A stretch of 64,000 nucleotides of DNA from assembly GCA_002116315.1 (NCBI GenBank), contig KZ107838.1:4700498-4764497 (forward strand), written 5' to 3'. This document shows positions 23,717 to 36,456 of the stretch, piece by piece. Origin of the DNA: Epicoccum nigrum. Lineage: Eukaryota > Ascomycota > Dothideomycetes > Pleosporales > Didymellaceae. Under the pieces are notes generated by a model. The model worked only from the letters and a program-made list of their open reading frames with translations, did no database searches and was not told the DNA's origin. The translations under genes and the position numbers were made by a program. How positions within the stretch are numbered: the stretch's first letter is position 1; each line of letters starts with the position of its first letter.

Positions 23717-24673
23717 ATATTCCCTGTTCTCGGTTATGAAGGATGCTCCGAAAAAGCACTATGTCTAGCGGCACTATAGGCCGCGTTGCCCTTGCAACTT
23801 ATACACTAAACGATACCAAATACATCTTTTTTACTATTCAAGTTATCCTCTTGACCATAACTATGACTCAGTCTCTAATGCAATTCCTACGTCAACGTAT
23901 GGCATTCTATCCTACCTACTCGAACTCCAAGCCTGACCACTTGACATTACTTATGTTGATCATTCAGTTGACCAGATCGCATAGCTCGTTATTAGGTGGT
24001 ATATACAGTAGTACTTCGAGGTTACAGGTCAAGAGCTTATCCAATCTTCCTTTCGCATCAATTTCTGTGTCTCATCACCCTGACGGATCGATAAATTGTG
24101 ATGTCAAAAGAGCCGAGGCATTCTACAATGTCAGATAGACGCCATCTGATAACTTACGTCTGTGAGAGGGGCAGCTCGGCTTGGGATTTACCAATCCAAC
24201 GTTCTCGACGCTGAAGCTCCCGAACCCCGCAGCCATTTTCCTTCGATTATTTCTCAACATATCTTTCAAGTCAGAGTCAGTCTTGGAATTTAGAAAAAAA
24301 CCAGAGAAGCAGATGGCTCTTGAAGTCAGCTACATGATTTGCACTGTTCTTTTCTTTAGCTAACACTTTCTCAAAGTACTATGCAGTCAATTCGGAGCTG
24401 GTAAAATGTCATGCCCAACAGTCCCCGCCTTAGTTGGTCGTAAGTTGCAGAGGCTTCACTCGTTGTTCGCTGGACAGTCAGTACGTGGATGAAGATGCTC
24501 CAGGGTTGTTTGACCCTGGTGATGTCATCCGGTCTGCGCGTCGCAACGCGTCGCAAATGCGTCCAAGCTTTATCATTTCTCCGCACTTCTGGTCGTTTCT
24601 CAACGGCATAGACACCTAAGGCTCTCTGGTTATCGGGCGCGCATTCAGTTCTCTGCTTGAAAAACTTCCGACA
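23717..24673. other. Intergenic stretch, no gene seen
   Basis: Between the cyclase stop and the SNF2 gene start. It is relatively AT-rich and stop-rich in 23720-24120. It probably contains the cyclase 3' untranslated region and the helicase promoter. Confidence 0.5.
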
Positions 24674-27634
24674 ATGCCACCCAAGAAGCGTCAGTATGGC
24701 GATCTTGGGAATGAAAGCTCGCCTTTCAACTCTCCCTCTTCCTCTATCCGTATCAACGATCTAACTGCGTCGCCGACGCAACAGCATCAGCGCGCACCAA
24801 AGCAGCCCCGCACCGCATCGAATACGTACCCAGCACAGACGGCGACCGGCTCTTCACAGCTCGACGCTCTCGTCATTGATAGCGACGATGACAACGACGC
24901 GTCGCAAGAAGAACTAGACTCTACACAAGGCTACAACGAGCAGCAGTACAGCTACAGCCTATATGGCACGCTTCATAACAAGATCGTTGGTGTTCGGTAC
25001 TACAATGGCTATGCCACCGTCGGCGAGATGGTTGTCTGCAGGCGCGAGCCTAACAACCGCTACGACAGCAACGCGATCCAGGTTTTGAACGTGCAAGGCG
25101 AGCAGATTGGCCATCTTCCAAGAACATTGGCCTCAAAACTAGCCAAATACATGGACAACCGCAGCCTTATGCTAGAGGCAATTCTCACCGGGAACAAGGG
25201 CGCATTTGACTGTCCTCTCGCCATCAGACTTTATGGAACTAATGAGCCTGTCGAGCGCGAGAATCTCCTGGAACAGATGAGGACAGACAAGCTTCCAATC
25301 ACGCAAGCATCGGACCGCAAACGCAAGGAAGCAGCTGCGCAAAAGGAAAGACAACGGCTGGCCAAGGAAGCTGCTAAGAAAGCAAAGAAGAATGGAGGGG
25401 CTGTTGTCAGCATTGATGATGGCCAGGACTGGGAGAATCACATGAGCGAGTACATGGCTGGCTCATTAGCGGGTGGTGGTATGGGTCCTGGGCCCAGTCT
25501 GGAAGATATCATTGGCGGCAGTGAGCGCTTCAACCCCAGGAAGTTCGAAAACGTGGTAGAAGAGTTTGGCGTCAAGGAGCAAGATCTGGCTGCTATGCCC
25601 AAGGCAGCTCAACCTGAATACCTTCAGACTGAGTTGCATCCTTTCCAGTTACAAGGCTTGCAATGGATGCTCGACAAGGAGTCTCCACAGCTACCGGCTC
25701 AAGGGACCAAGGACGTTGTTCAACTCTGGCAACGTCATCCCCGTATGCCTAATGCCTTCACCAATCTCGCCACCAACTTTTCGGTTACCAACCCCACATT
25801 GGCCTCCGGAGGTATTCTCGCAGACGACATGGGCCTAGGCAAGACTATCCAGGTTATCTCACTCATCATGGCTGATAAGGCTCTTGGTCGGCGAGCCTCC
25901 GGTGTCGCTGATGCAACCCTCATCCTAGCACCAGTCTCTGTCATGAGCAATTGGAGCACACAGATGAAGAGGCATCTCAAGCCAGAGCATGCACTTCGCG
26001 TCATGTTTTGGCATGGCACGCGTAAAGAGCCAATCACGCCTAAGCAGATCGAGAACTACGACGTAGTAATCAGCACATATGAGTCAGTATCCTCAGACTG
26101 GTACTCGCAAAAGAGCACTGCTTTGCCTAGAAAATCAGGCCCATTTTCCATCACATGGCGACGCGTCATTCTTGACGAAGGCCATAATATCCGTAACCCT
26201 AAAGCAAAGAAGACAATTGCTGTCAGCAACCTCCTGGCCCAGTCACGCTGGTCTCTTACCGGAACACCAATCATCAACAACCTCAAAGATCTGTTTAGTC
26301 AGGTCCGTTTTCTGCGACTTTCAGGTGGTCTTGACTCTTTTGAGATTTTCCACGGTGCCATCTCGCGCCCAGTCTCGGCTGGCGATCCGCAAGGTAACAA
26401 GGCGCTGCAGTTGCTCATGGGTGGCATTTGCTTGCGGCGCAAGAAGGAGATGTCATTCATTGATCTTCGCCTTCCCGAGCTGTCGGAGTATGTCCACAAG
26501 TTCAAGCTTCATCCCCACGAGCAAGAGAAATACGCCGCGCTCGAAGCGCAAGCGAAAGGCACCCTCGACATGTACAAGAACAATATTGGCAACCAGAAGG
26601 CTTTCGCCACATACCGCCATCTCCTCGAGGTTCTCCTACGTATGAGGCAACTGTGTAATCACTGGCAGCTGGTTGGCGAAGAGCGACTCGACTCGATCAT
26701 GAAGCAACTTGAAGCGGAAGGCGTTGTTGACCTTACTGCTGAGAACAAGGAAGCTCTGCAGAAGATGCTACAACTCTCCATCGATTCGCACGAGGACTGT
26801 CCTATCTGCTTCGATACATATAAAGAGCCTGTCATCACCAAGTGTGCGCACATCTTTTGCACTCCTTGTCTCGAGCGCGTCATCGAGCTGCAAGGCAAGT
26901 GTCCCATGTGTCGTGCGGAGCTCGAGTCCTTTGGTTCGACGACCGTCAAGCCCGCCGTCGAAACATCAGCAAAACCCGAACCATCTGAACAGTCCGAAGC
27001 TAACAAGGCTTCGCTTGAGAAGAACACCAGCAGCAAAGTCGAGCAACTACTTCAGATCTTGGCCGCTAGCGCGAAAGACAAGTCAAACAAGACAATCATA
27101 TTCAGCCAATGGACGTCCTTCCTCGACCTAATACAAGTCCACTTGTCAGCAGAAGGCTACAAATTCACACGCATCGACGGCTCCATGTCGGCAGTGACCC
27201 GCGACGCCTCCCTCGACGCGCTTGACAACGACCCTGACACAACCATAATGCTAGCCTCCCTTTCAGTATGTTCTGTCGGCCTGAATCTAGTTGCTGCGAA
27301 CCAAGTGATCATGGCGGACAGCTGGTGGGCGCCCGCCATTGAAGATCAAGCTGTGGACCGCGTTCATCGCCTCGGCCAGAAGCGGGAAACTACTGTGTTC
27401 CGACTTGTCGTTGAGGGCAGTGTGGAAGAGAGGGTGCTGGGTATCCAAAGTGACAAGCGGAAATTGATGGCCATGGCTTTTGCAGAAAAGGAGAGTGGGA
27501 AGAAGAAGAACGTAAGGAGTGGTGGACTGGGCGATCTTACGAGACTACTAGGTGAGGGCGGTGCAGATGAGAACTCGAGTGGCGGCGGCGGCGGTAGTGG
27601 TAGGAACGGTGGTAATCGTGGCAACAGGAAGTGA
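24674..27634 (+). CDS. HIRAN-SNF2-RING DNA translocase, Rad5/HLTF-like
   Basis: Intronless gene for 986 residues. Domain order is an acidic, disordered N-terminus (VIDSDDDNDASQEE), a HIRAN domain at about 95-195 (YSLYGTLHNKIVGVRYYNG, then DSNAIQVLNVQGEQIGHLPR), and the SNF2 ATPase with motif I DDMGLGKT (384-391) and motif II DEGH (about 501). Then come a C3HC4 RING finger at about 709-748 (CPICFDTY...CAHIFCTPC...CPMC) and a helicase C-terminal lobe (TIIFSQWTSFLDLI, VHRLGQKRETTVFRLV). HIRAN plus an embedded RING between the lobes is the HLTF/Rad5 layout, which implies ubiquitin ligase and fork-remodelling roles in post-replication repair. The sequence ends in a Gly/Arg/Asn-rich tail. Several Rad5-related paralogues exist in fungi, so I do not give a symbol. 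Confidence 0.92.
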   Translation: MPPKKRQYGDLGNESSPFNSPSSSIRINDLTASPTQQHQRAPKQPRTASNTYPAQTATGSSQLDALVIDSDDDNDASQEELDSTQGYNEQQYSYSLYGTLHNKIVGVRYYNGYATVGEMVVCRREPNNRYDSNAIQVLNVQGEQIGHLPRTLASKLAKYMDNRSLMLEAILTGNKGAFDCPLAIRLYGTNEPVERENLLEQMRTDKLPITQASDRKRKEAAAQKERQRLAKEAAKKAKKNGGAVVSIDDGQDWENHMSEYMAGSLAGGGMGPGPSLEDIIGGSERFNPRKFENVVEEFGVKEQDLAAMPKAAQPEYLQTELHPFQLQGLQWMLDKESPQLPAQGTKDVVQLWQRHPRMPNAFTNLATNFSVTNPTLASGGILADDMGLGKTIQVISLIMADKALGRRASGVADATLILAPVSVMSNWSTQMKRHLKPEHALRVMFWHGTRKEPITPKQIENYDVVISTYESVSSDWYSQKSTALPRKSGPFSITWRRVILDEGHNIRNPKAKKTIAVSNLLAQSRWSLTGTPIINNLKDLFSQVRFLRLSGGLDSFEIFHGAISRPVSAGDPQGNKALQLLMGGICLRRKKEMSFIDLRLPELSEYVHKFKLHPHEQEKYAALEAQAKGTLDMYKNNIGNQKAFATYRHLLEVLLRMRQLCNHWQLVGEERLDSIMKQLEAEGVVDLTAENKEALQKMLQLSIDSHEDCPICFDTYKEPVITKCAHIFCTPCLERVIELQGKCPMCRAELESFGSTTVKPAVETSAKPEPSEQSEANKASLEKNTSSKVEQLLQILAASAKDKSNKTIIFSQWTSFLDLIQVHLSAEGYKFTRIDGSMSAVTRDASLDALDNDPDTTIMLASLSVCSVGLNLVAANQVIMADSWWAPAIEDQAVDRVHRLGQKRETTVFRLVVEGSVEERVLGIQSDKRKLMAMAFAEKESGKKKNVRSGGLGDLTRLLGEGGADENSSGGGGGSGRNGGNRGNRK

Positions 27635-28097
27635 CCTGGGATGCTTCACTCTACAAAAGGTAAAGCAAAAGGTAAAAGGAATGATGGGCGAAGGCGTCAT
27701 GGCTGTTTACGATATACCCAAAGGGCTTTCAAATTCCACCGCATTACGAGTTTGTAGAACACAATTTACGATCACGACATAAATCTTCCGGTCGGCGATA
27801 AGATGGTAACGAACCCCAGATTGTGGTAAAGCGCCAGTGTTGACACTATATCCCGCCAATAGGCACTTTTTATGTTCGTATCCCTGCACGACCGTCCGTA
27901 GCGACCTCTTCTTTCGAACAAGCTTTGCTCCACTGCCCATATGTTCAGGGCACCTCCAGGTCTTCTATTCCGATGCAACGATCTATGCGCCTTATTGCGA
28001 CAGGATTGCGTGCTCCTCGTAGAAGCATACAAAACGTTGCAACACATTCATTTTGTGATGCTCCGTGAACCCTTAGGAATTCGATAGGAATTGAACG
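27635..28097. other. Intergenic stretch, no gene seen
   Basis: Tandem interval between the SNF2 gene and the rhamnogalacturonan lyase gene. Expected to hold a 3' untranslated region and the lyase promoter. Nothing conserved was seen. Confidence 0.5.
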
Positions 28098-29951
28098 ATG
28101 CGAGTAACCTCAGTTCTCACAGTGCTGATCACTGTAGCCAGAACGGCCTTTGCTAAAGGACCATTTCTTCAACAGGTCACCTCGAGTCAATGGATCATTG
28201 GAAACGATATCTGGAACCTCACACAGGGACCAACATACGCCACCAAACTCCAATACCAGGGCTCGGATGCTGTAGGAAAAGCACAGGGCCACTATGCCGG
28301 CGTTGGTACGTATACACCGTGATCATCACACGTGCACTCCTAATCCCCACCACCAGACGGCGAAGCGAACCTCGTCTTCACCAGCGCCAAAATCATCACC
28401 CAATCTACCGACTACATCGACGTCGCCTTCTCCTCCTCCCTCGGCGATCTACACTGGGTGATCTACGCCGATCTGGCCGGCGCATACCAGTACTTTGTCA
28501 ACAAAGCACTCCCTGACCTCTCCATCTTCCGCACATTATGGCGCCTCAATCCCGATCTCTTCACGCATGGCTACAATACAGACAAGAACGACAAGCTACC
28601 CGACTTCGCTTTATATGCCAATGCAACAGAGGTACAAGACGAGACGTTCCAGTTCCCAGACGGGAGTTACGTTACCAAATACGACTTTGCAAACTATGTC
28701 CGCGAGAGGGATCTTGTAGGCGTGTACGGCGCGAAGACGGGGAGTTGGTATATCCACGCCTCGAACGAGTATCAGCCCGGGAATCACCTCAGTCAAACGT
28801 TGACGGTAGGTTAAGCCAGACCGCCCAGGAGGCATTTTGATCCAGGAAGCGTGCTAACGGGTGGATGCAGGTGCACCGTGAGTCCTCCACAGGCGACGCG
28901 GTTCAACTCAACGTCGTGCAGGATACTTCACACTTTCGCGTCGGAGCGAAGACACCGCAGCCTATGGGCAAGATCTGGGGACCTTGGCTGTGGTATCTAG
29001 TAAGTATAACCCTCTCTCAGCCCACCTCTACATCCTTCTCTAACATCCATCAAGAATGATGGGTCCCTGTCCGACGCCCAGTCCCAAGCTACCAAAGAGC
29101 GCCTGGAATTTCCTTACCCCTTTCTGAACGACACAGCATACCACTCACGCGGCAGCATCAAGGGCAGGCTCACCCTCTCCGACGGCCGCCCTGCAGCTGG
29201 GGCTGCAATCTTCCTCGGCGACACGGACACTTCCGTCCGCCCACTGGTGCAGGGCTCGGGGTACTACTACACCACCTTCGCCGCCGGCGACGGCTCCTTC
29301 TACATCGACAATGTGCGCAGCGGATCGTATGGGCTAATTGCGGCCTCCAACGGCGGGGCAATAGGGGATGTGTACACTAACTTCACGACCTCGGTCACTA
29401 TCAGCAAGGGCAAAACTACCAATGCGCAAGTCCTAACCTGGCCTGTACCTGAGAATAGGAAGAGAATCTTCCAAATAGGGTCCTTCGATAAGAAAGCAAC
29501 AGGCTTCAAGAACAGCGGTCCACGCACCCACGGATCAACAGAGCAGAGTCCCGCGAACCTGACCTACACGATCGGCGTCTCCCAGCCCTCAGACTGGTAC
29601 TATGCCTCCTCCAAGCTCGGCAGCTGGGACATAGTTCTCAAAACATCTACACCTGCACAAGCAAAGAAAGCAGTACTAAGCGTGTCGCTTGCGGGATACT
29701 CCCAATCCACTTCCTTAACCATATATCTCAACGACAATAGAACGATCGGGACCATCAGTAAAGACACATTGACCAGCGATCCCGCACTGTACCGCTCCGG
29801 CACCGTGAGTGGGGAGTGGCGGTTCCTGCAATTCGACATTGACGCTGCAGAGCTCAAGGACGGAGAGAATGTGCTAAGCTTTGTGACAGAGAGGTATACC
29901 CGCTGGAGGGGGATTATGTGGGATAGCATTATCTTGGAATGGGTTCTATAG
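28098..29951 (+). CDS. Secreted rhamnogalacturonan lyase, PL4
   Basis: Predicted secreted polysaccharide lyase family 4 enzyme of 560 residues that cleaves the rhamnogalacturonan I backbone of pectin by beta-elimination. Exons 28098-28305, 28357-28805, 28871-28999 and 29055-29951 join in phase with GTACGT, GTAGGT and GTAAGT donors. A signal peptide covers about residues 1-19 (MRVTSVLTVLITVARTAFA). The N-terminal catalytic domain shows SSQWIIGNDIWNLTQG and MGKIWGPWLWYLNDGS. A fibronectin-III-like middle part follows (KGRLTLSDGRPAAGAAIFLG). The C-terminal carbohydrate-binding-like beta-sandwich is visible as GSWDIVLKT to RWRGIMWDSIILEW. Length and architecture match the rhamnogalacturonan lyase class. 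Expression is probably induced by plant cell-wall material, but no site was identified. Confidence 0.92.
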
Positions 29952-30342
29952 ACGAGCGAATCTAAGAGGGGTTGAGAGATGTTTATATGCAATAAAAGCA
30001 AAGAGAGAGAGACCTAGTTGCTGATACAGGCCATGGTAGAGAAGTGAAGGTAAGGCACACACGGAGGGCATGTTTGTGCATGGAGAACTGGAGAACATAG
30101 GTTGCGATAAAGCAGCAGTGTTAATACTAGGTCCGTCAGTGGGTTTGTACGTGGCAAACGCGCCGTGGTCGTGGAATTACTTCATAGTATGAGATTCTGG
30201 TAGTCAGGTCTATGTTTATTCATATATGCATATGACCAAGCAAAACTACGCTATGCGACGCACGTTATGCAAAACACTGGACAACCCAGAAAATGAACCA
30301 GTGTCCACCCCCAAACTTCTATTCGTAACCAGAAAACCACTT
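29952..30342. other. Convergent intergenic stretch, no gene seen
   Basis: Between the stop codons of the lyase and the PDR transporter. Likely 3' untranslated regions of both. Confidence 0.5.
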
Positions 30343-33300
30343 TTACGCCTTATTGCCCCCCTGCTTCTTCTTCTCCTTCCCCTTCACCCTATCAACAACC
30401 TTACCCACCGTGCGGAAAAGCTTACCAAACCCAAAGCTCCACCCCTTAATCCTAACGCTCCAAACGAAAAAGTACACCAGCGCCCAGTTACTGATGCAGA
30501 ACGCGAGGAAGATGCCAAAATTGCGCCACTTATCGCTCGCCTTGATATTGAGCGTGGATAGGTAATCGTTACCCGAGGAGTAAGGGCAGTACATGCAGCC
30601 GCTGGTAGCATCGGGGTTGATGAGGTACCCAGGGGCTTGCTGTAGGAAGTTGGCTGCATAGCTGACGCAAGTCTGGCCGGGCGGCGTGTCGAACTGCGCG
30701 GTTTCTTTGGCTGCGCATTCAACGGGGATGCCGTTGAGGGTTGCGGCAAGGACACCGCCGATCCAGTAGGTTGAAGGGCTGGTTTAAAATGTCAGTATCG
30801 TCTGTGTGGGGTAATAAGGGGAGAAAGGGGGCTTACTTGACGTAATACATCCAGTACTTCCAGAAGACGGGGAGTGTGGCGTAGGGACGAACAACGCCGT
30901 TGAAGAGGCCGAACATGACGAAAAAAAAGGGCAGAACGTTGCTGATGACGGTAAAGGAGGGCGCGAAGGCGCAGATCCATTGGCCCCAGCTGCTGATGAA
31001 GAGCCAGAAGAGCACAGTCATGAGGAAAACGTAGCCGGCTGTGGAGCTGTCGGTTGGTAGACCGGTGGGGAAGTACCAGATGAGGTAGTACAAGACCGAG
31101 CCGACGATTGCGCTAGGGATCTCGCAGACAACTTGGGCGGTGACCTGGAGCGTGTTAGTGATGATAAGGGATTCTGTATGATATGGCACTTACAAATGCG
31201 AACCAGCCATAGATCCTGGATGGCAACTCACGCGCCTGCCACAGAGCCATGTTCTGATAAAACTTCGGGACAACAGCATTGACAATGGTAGGAGGGATCA
31301 AGATGATCAGGAAAGATGTGAACATCCTGTTCTGCATATCACCGATAGTGTTGCCAAGTTGCCAGAACGTGAAGCCGTTAAAGATGCCAATGATAACTGC
31401 GGTAAACAGCTTGCCGTAGACATAGGATGGATCGCGCCACTGCTGAATGAAGGTACGCTTGATAAGCATCGTCGTCTGCAACCAAACAGAAGCGGCAAAT
31501 TCAATCTCTTCTTCAACGTCCTGGCTAGCAGGGGCCTTTTGGCTGCGCTCACTCTTGATTCGGTCGATCTCTGTGAGTACTTGTTTAGCGTTATCCGACT
31601 TCAGCCATTCTTCGTTCCAATTGATGCGAGTGCCGTCTTTACGCTTGACTGGTTTCGCCGCAGTTTCGAGGATAAACTCAGCGACGTTCTTGCTTGGAGG
31701 GCACTGGACACCGCGATCGCCAAAGTACTTGATAACTTCTTTACCATTCTCGCCCACTGGACCGAAATAGAAGGTGTTGCCACCAGGGTTGAGAGCCAGG
31801 ATCATATCGAATTGCTGAATAAGAACACTGCTAGGCTGGTGGATGGTGCAGACAATGGCCTGACCGGCGGCAGCCAGCTTCTTCAGGAAGGTAACAATTG
31901 AGTACGCCGAATTGCTGTCAAGTCCACTTGTGGGCTCGTCCAAGAAAAGGAGAAGCGATGGCTTTGCTGCGAGCTCAACTCCAATGGTAACGCGCTTCTT
32001 CTGCTCGACACCCAAGCTGGAGACGAGAGCATCTTGGACATCCTGAAGCTCGAGCAGGTCAATGATCTTATTGACGTAATCGATCTTCTCCTGACGAGGA
32101 ACGTTCTTCTCTTGACGCAGAATAGCAGAGAACTCAAGTGCTTCCCGAATGGTCGCCGTGCCGTCATGAAGATCCATCTGTTCGCAGAAACCGGTGCCAC
32201 GCTGGAATGCCTTTCCGAGATCCTTACCATCTACGAGCATGTCGCCAGTTACTACACCCATGGTTTGGCGTTGTGATAAGGTGTTTAATAGCGTAGATTT
32301 TCCGGCACCAGATGCGCCAACTAGGGCGATCATCACTCCAGGCTTAGCGTAACCGTTAACCTTGTTGAGAAGCTTTCGCTCGCCGCCCTGATAAGGGACC
32401 GTGTATTCGACATTCTCCCATGTGAACACGCTTTCGCTGCTTGAAATGGATGCAAGTGCCTCTTGCTCTTCCTGAGTACCCTCTCCAGAAGAGCTACCGC
32501 TGGGGTTGCCAGCCACAACCTTCTCTTCATCGGCGGCGCCTTCCTGTACGGCCTTCTTCGCGCGCCTTGATTTCTTGAAGACTAGTGCTCCGCCACCACT
32601 ATGCGAGAACGAGAGGTACTCGGTTGCCCAGACGGTGACAAGTAAATATAGTACTCCGAAAGCGATGACTACACCAAAGTTGCGCCAGAGGTGGGACCGT
32701 GTGTACTCGAATGATGTTTGCAGGTAAGAAGCTCCACCGACAGTATGTGCATTAGGTTGAGCACCTGTTAAGCTGCAGCCTTGGTACGCGGGATCGACGT
32801 TAGGGCCCTGAGGAATAAGCTGAGACGGAGCGCATTCCATGACTCGATCAGAAAATTCGTTAGTCAGAACCGCTTCGAACGAGTATGATACGGGGTTGAC
32901 ATGAAACAGCCAACCGAACCATATATACTTAGAAAGAAGCTGCGGCTTAGGAATAACATATCCAGTGAAGACGACCAGGATATTGAGTGCAAGCCCAGCA
33001 AAGCGTACAGCATCATCGATCGTCGGCGACATCGCGGCAAACATCCGGTACATCGCGGTGATGCAAAAGGTTGTGGTGTAGATAAACAAAAAATAAATCC
33101 AGAATTTTCCGGCATCGACATCGAGCTGGGTCATGAAGTACATGATGATCGAGAAGGGAATAACCTGGGCGAGGAGAAGCGGAAAGTCCTGTAAAACTCT
33201 CGCCAAGGTAACAGCGCTTGGTCGATAGAAGGCGTAGTCCTCATGCCTCTTGACGACGTGTCGGCCAGAGACTGCTTTCATCAACTCGGAGAGCTGTAAC

Positions 33301-35141
33301 CAACCTAAAAATAGAATTGAGAAAAACAGTGAGCCACCTCTTGTGAACGCACCCGAGGTGTCCAGCGACTGGCCGTAAAAAAGCGAGCCGACGATCAATC
33401 CGTTCGACATGATAATGAAAAACTTGGTATAAAGAGTGGTCTTATCGCCCCAGGTAAGCCAGAACTCGCGCTGTGTACAGGCGAGGACTTGTCGGAAGAA
33501 GGATATGGTGAAAGGTGATTTTTTCGTCTTGAGCCTGCTGTTACTCTTGCTCTCGGCGACGGCACCCTCAAACTCTTTGGCGTCAATGTAGTCGCTCCTC
33601 TTGATGTCTTCCTCGTATTGGGCGATGTCCCTTTGGATTCTCTGATATGCTTCCGATTCCCTGAAAGCTCTTTCGAGATCTTCAGGTGTCTTCGGCGCGC
33701 TGTTCTCGTACCCCTCCCGGAACTTTCGCTCAGTAGGGTCAGTGACAGCGGTGAGGAAATCGGCAGTAGTCTGTCGCTCTGGGCAGTGGAAACCAAGGTT
33801 AAGGAAGTACTGCTTGGCCTCCTTCGCAGGGCCTTCATAGATGCAACGGCCCTGGTCGATGACCATGACTTTGTCCATCTGTTCGTAGATACCCTCGCCG
33901 GCCTGGTACAAGGTGACGAAGGTTGTACGGTTGCTCAAATCGGTCATTATGCGGAGAGACTTTGCGTAGTCGAGGGCGGTCGATGCATCAAGTCCTCGAG
34001 TTGAGTTATCCCAGCAGACGACCGTGGATTTTGCAGCAAGCGTCTCGGCAATAGACACACGTTTCCTTTCTCCACCAGAGACACCGCGAACGTACTCGTC
34101 TCCCACTAGCGTATACTTCGTGTGTGAGATACCAAACATCTTGAGAAGGGCCTCGAGGATAATCGGGATATCCTCTTTCCTGTGCTTCCTCGTCTTGTTG
34201 GTGAGCGCAAACTTCAACGTTTGCCACACGTTCAGATTAGCAAAGTGAACATCGTCCTCCTCGTTGTAGTTCACTTCACCGCGGTACTGCTTTGCTTGCT
34301 TCTCCGCTGGAATACCACCGTAGTGGACATCGCCCTCAACAGCGGCGTAGCTTTCTCGATTGTTCGCAATCGCCTTCAGAAATGTGGAACATCCAGACCC
34401 TGGCCTTCCTAGGACAAGCATCATCTCTCCATCCTTGAGCACACCGGAGAAGTCATTGATGAGTGTGCGTGTCTCCTGGTGGCGGTTGAAACGTAAGACC
34501 GGAAAGAAACGCGTGACGATACGATACAGATCGGGGCCAAATGTGCCTATGATAGCATCGGGCACTGTTTTTGCGAAAGTGGCTGTGGAGCCGACACCCT
34601 TCACGTTCAGATGTTTCCAAACAACGCCAACCTTCTTCGCCGATCTACCGTCCTTTCTCTTCTCAAAGTATCCCTCCTTCATAAAATCTTCAAGCTCAAA
34701 GTCATCTTCTTTCTCGGCTGCTACAGCAGCACCTGCTGTCTCTTCATCCTCGGCAGCTGTTGCATCACTGGTTTGTGTTTGAGAGACGCGGGATGCCTGA
34801 CGAGATGTGCTACGACGGGTGCTTTTCCGGCTGATGGTACGCATGAGGCCGTCATGGTGTCGTTCCGAACGAGCAGTCTGCGACCGCGTGCGAGAAAGGG
34901 TAGCAAGCTCTTCACGAAGAGCATGAATGTCTGCTGCCGCTGTGGCAGGGTCCAGCCTGCCCGCATCTTGTTCACCCCATGTGCCAGTCCTGCGGATACC
35001 GTCCGGGCTGCTGCTATCGCTGCTGGCGTCTCCACTGGCTGTGAGTTCTTGTCCGTTCTCGATATACTGGCTCTCGTTATGCCATGGATTCCGCCTTGGA
35101 TCTTGATCGCGGGGATCTTGGATACTGGAACCCCACAACAT
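30343..35141 (-). CDS. PDR-type ABC multidrug transporter (full size)
   Basis: Plasma-membrane ABC-G transporter of 1,563 residues with the (NBD-TMD)x2 layout of fungal pleiotropic drug resistance pumps. Exons 35141-31194, 31144-30837 and 30778-30343 join in phase across two short 3' introns. NBD1 has the degenerate PDR Walker A GRPGSGCST near residue 245 and the signature VSGGERKRVS near 355. TMD1 follows. NBD2 has a canonical Walker A GASGAGKST near 945, but its signature is LGVEQKKRVTIG, with Walker B LLLFLDEPTSGLDS. This split of degenerate and canonical motifs is normal for the subfamily. The tail includes NPSTYWIGGVLAATL and an extracellular Cys-containing loop before the last membrane helix. 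Substrate unknown. Family members export azoles and plant defence compounds. Confidence 0.95.
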
Positions 35142-36456
35142 TACGGTGGTCGAATTGTCCTGCGTAGGGCTATCTGGGAGCCGGATTTGGCAAGAGCAAC
35201 TGGAGACAGCGACGATGCTGTGTTAACACACGGAAGTGTCACGGCGCAATAAAGGAGAAGAGAGCAGAGTCGCACTGAAGTACCAAACATCGGAGGAAGA
35301 ATAAATTTACACTTTGCTTATCAAACATATTGCCCGGCAAAGGCAAGGGGAGAACGGAGTTAACGCCGGCCTTGAAGCCATACTGTGTCGTCATACCGCA
35401 AAATGATGAAGTAGCAGTGTCTGCGCGAGTCCCACAACCCGCGTCTCAACTCCACAACGTCACTCCAAAATCTCGCATCTGGGCGCTTTGTTGAGCCCTA
35501 AAACTGCCGTACCACTGTCGTACCTAACGTCTTCGGCAAGTGCAATTGCTAATTACCAATCGCCGTTACCCGCTCTATCGGCACACAACCGCGGAAGAGG
35601 TTCTGTCCCTGCATATCACGAAAAAAAACAACGGATTTGCTGAAGGGCAACTGATTCAAGTTGTGGATAGGAGAGGGCGATATCTGACAAGCTTGTCGCT
35701 TCGCGGCGATCTTCCCGCAGAATATCGGCGGCCCTCCCTAGCCAATGTATTGGCAGGAGGTGCATTTCTAAGCAGGAGCCTCCGCGGGCGGCACAGAGTG
35801 ATCGGCAGGGTTATTCGGATTTTGCAGCCTCGCGTATCTATGGAAAGTTCTACGGTATTCACGTGCTTTTCACGAGCAAGATGTAGCAACAGACAGACGC
35901 TTTGTTGCAGCTATAACCTTCTAGAAGCGCTTTGTGTGTGCCAGCTGCAGTCTCGAGTCTCGACGCGTGGATAGAAAATCGTGCGGTCTACAGATACTCG
36001 AAGATGATGTCGTCAGAACCCAGCATCGCGTATCTCCAGCGCCAAGAGTGTCAGCCGCTTGCATGTGCGTGCAGCTCGGAAATTGATGGTGTTTGCTTAA
36101 AATCCGCAGTGACACGCCTTTGATCTTATCTCGCGGTATAGGGTCGCATGCAGTGCGTGCGCTCTGCGCTGTCACTTCTCGGTTCCTAGCATGCATGCAC
36201 GTTGTGCAACTCAGGAAACACTGTGATTGTTCAAGCACTTCCTGAACTGCACGATAGGTGATAGTATGATTATTCAAGTGCTTCCTGAATTGTACGATAG
36301 ACGGTGTCGATTATTGATTTCGCAGGCTGAGACGAACCATCTCCATAGTGAACCACAAACGCGGGTTCATTAGAAATCTACAGTGGGTATTGCTTAGGAA
36401 TCCAATTCACTTACATCCGACTCCCTATGTGCACTCCGCTCAAATACCTTGCGCAC
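35142..36456. other. Intergenic stretch with duplicated 33-mer
   Basis: Transporter 5' region and glycerol-3-phosphate dehydrogenase 3' region, 1.3 kb. No gene was recognised. It contains a diverged 33-bp direct duplication at 36225-36257 and 36268-36300, listed separately. Confidence 0.5.
36225..36300 (+). repeat. Diverged 33-bp direct repeat pair
   Basis: Copies at 36225-36257 and 36268-36300 are separated by 10 bp. They differ at five positions, of which four read G-to-A or C-to-T from copy 1 to copy 2. Confidence 0.85.
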
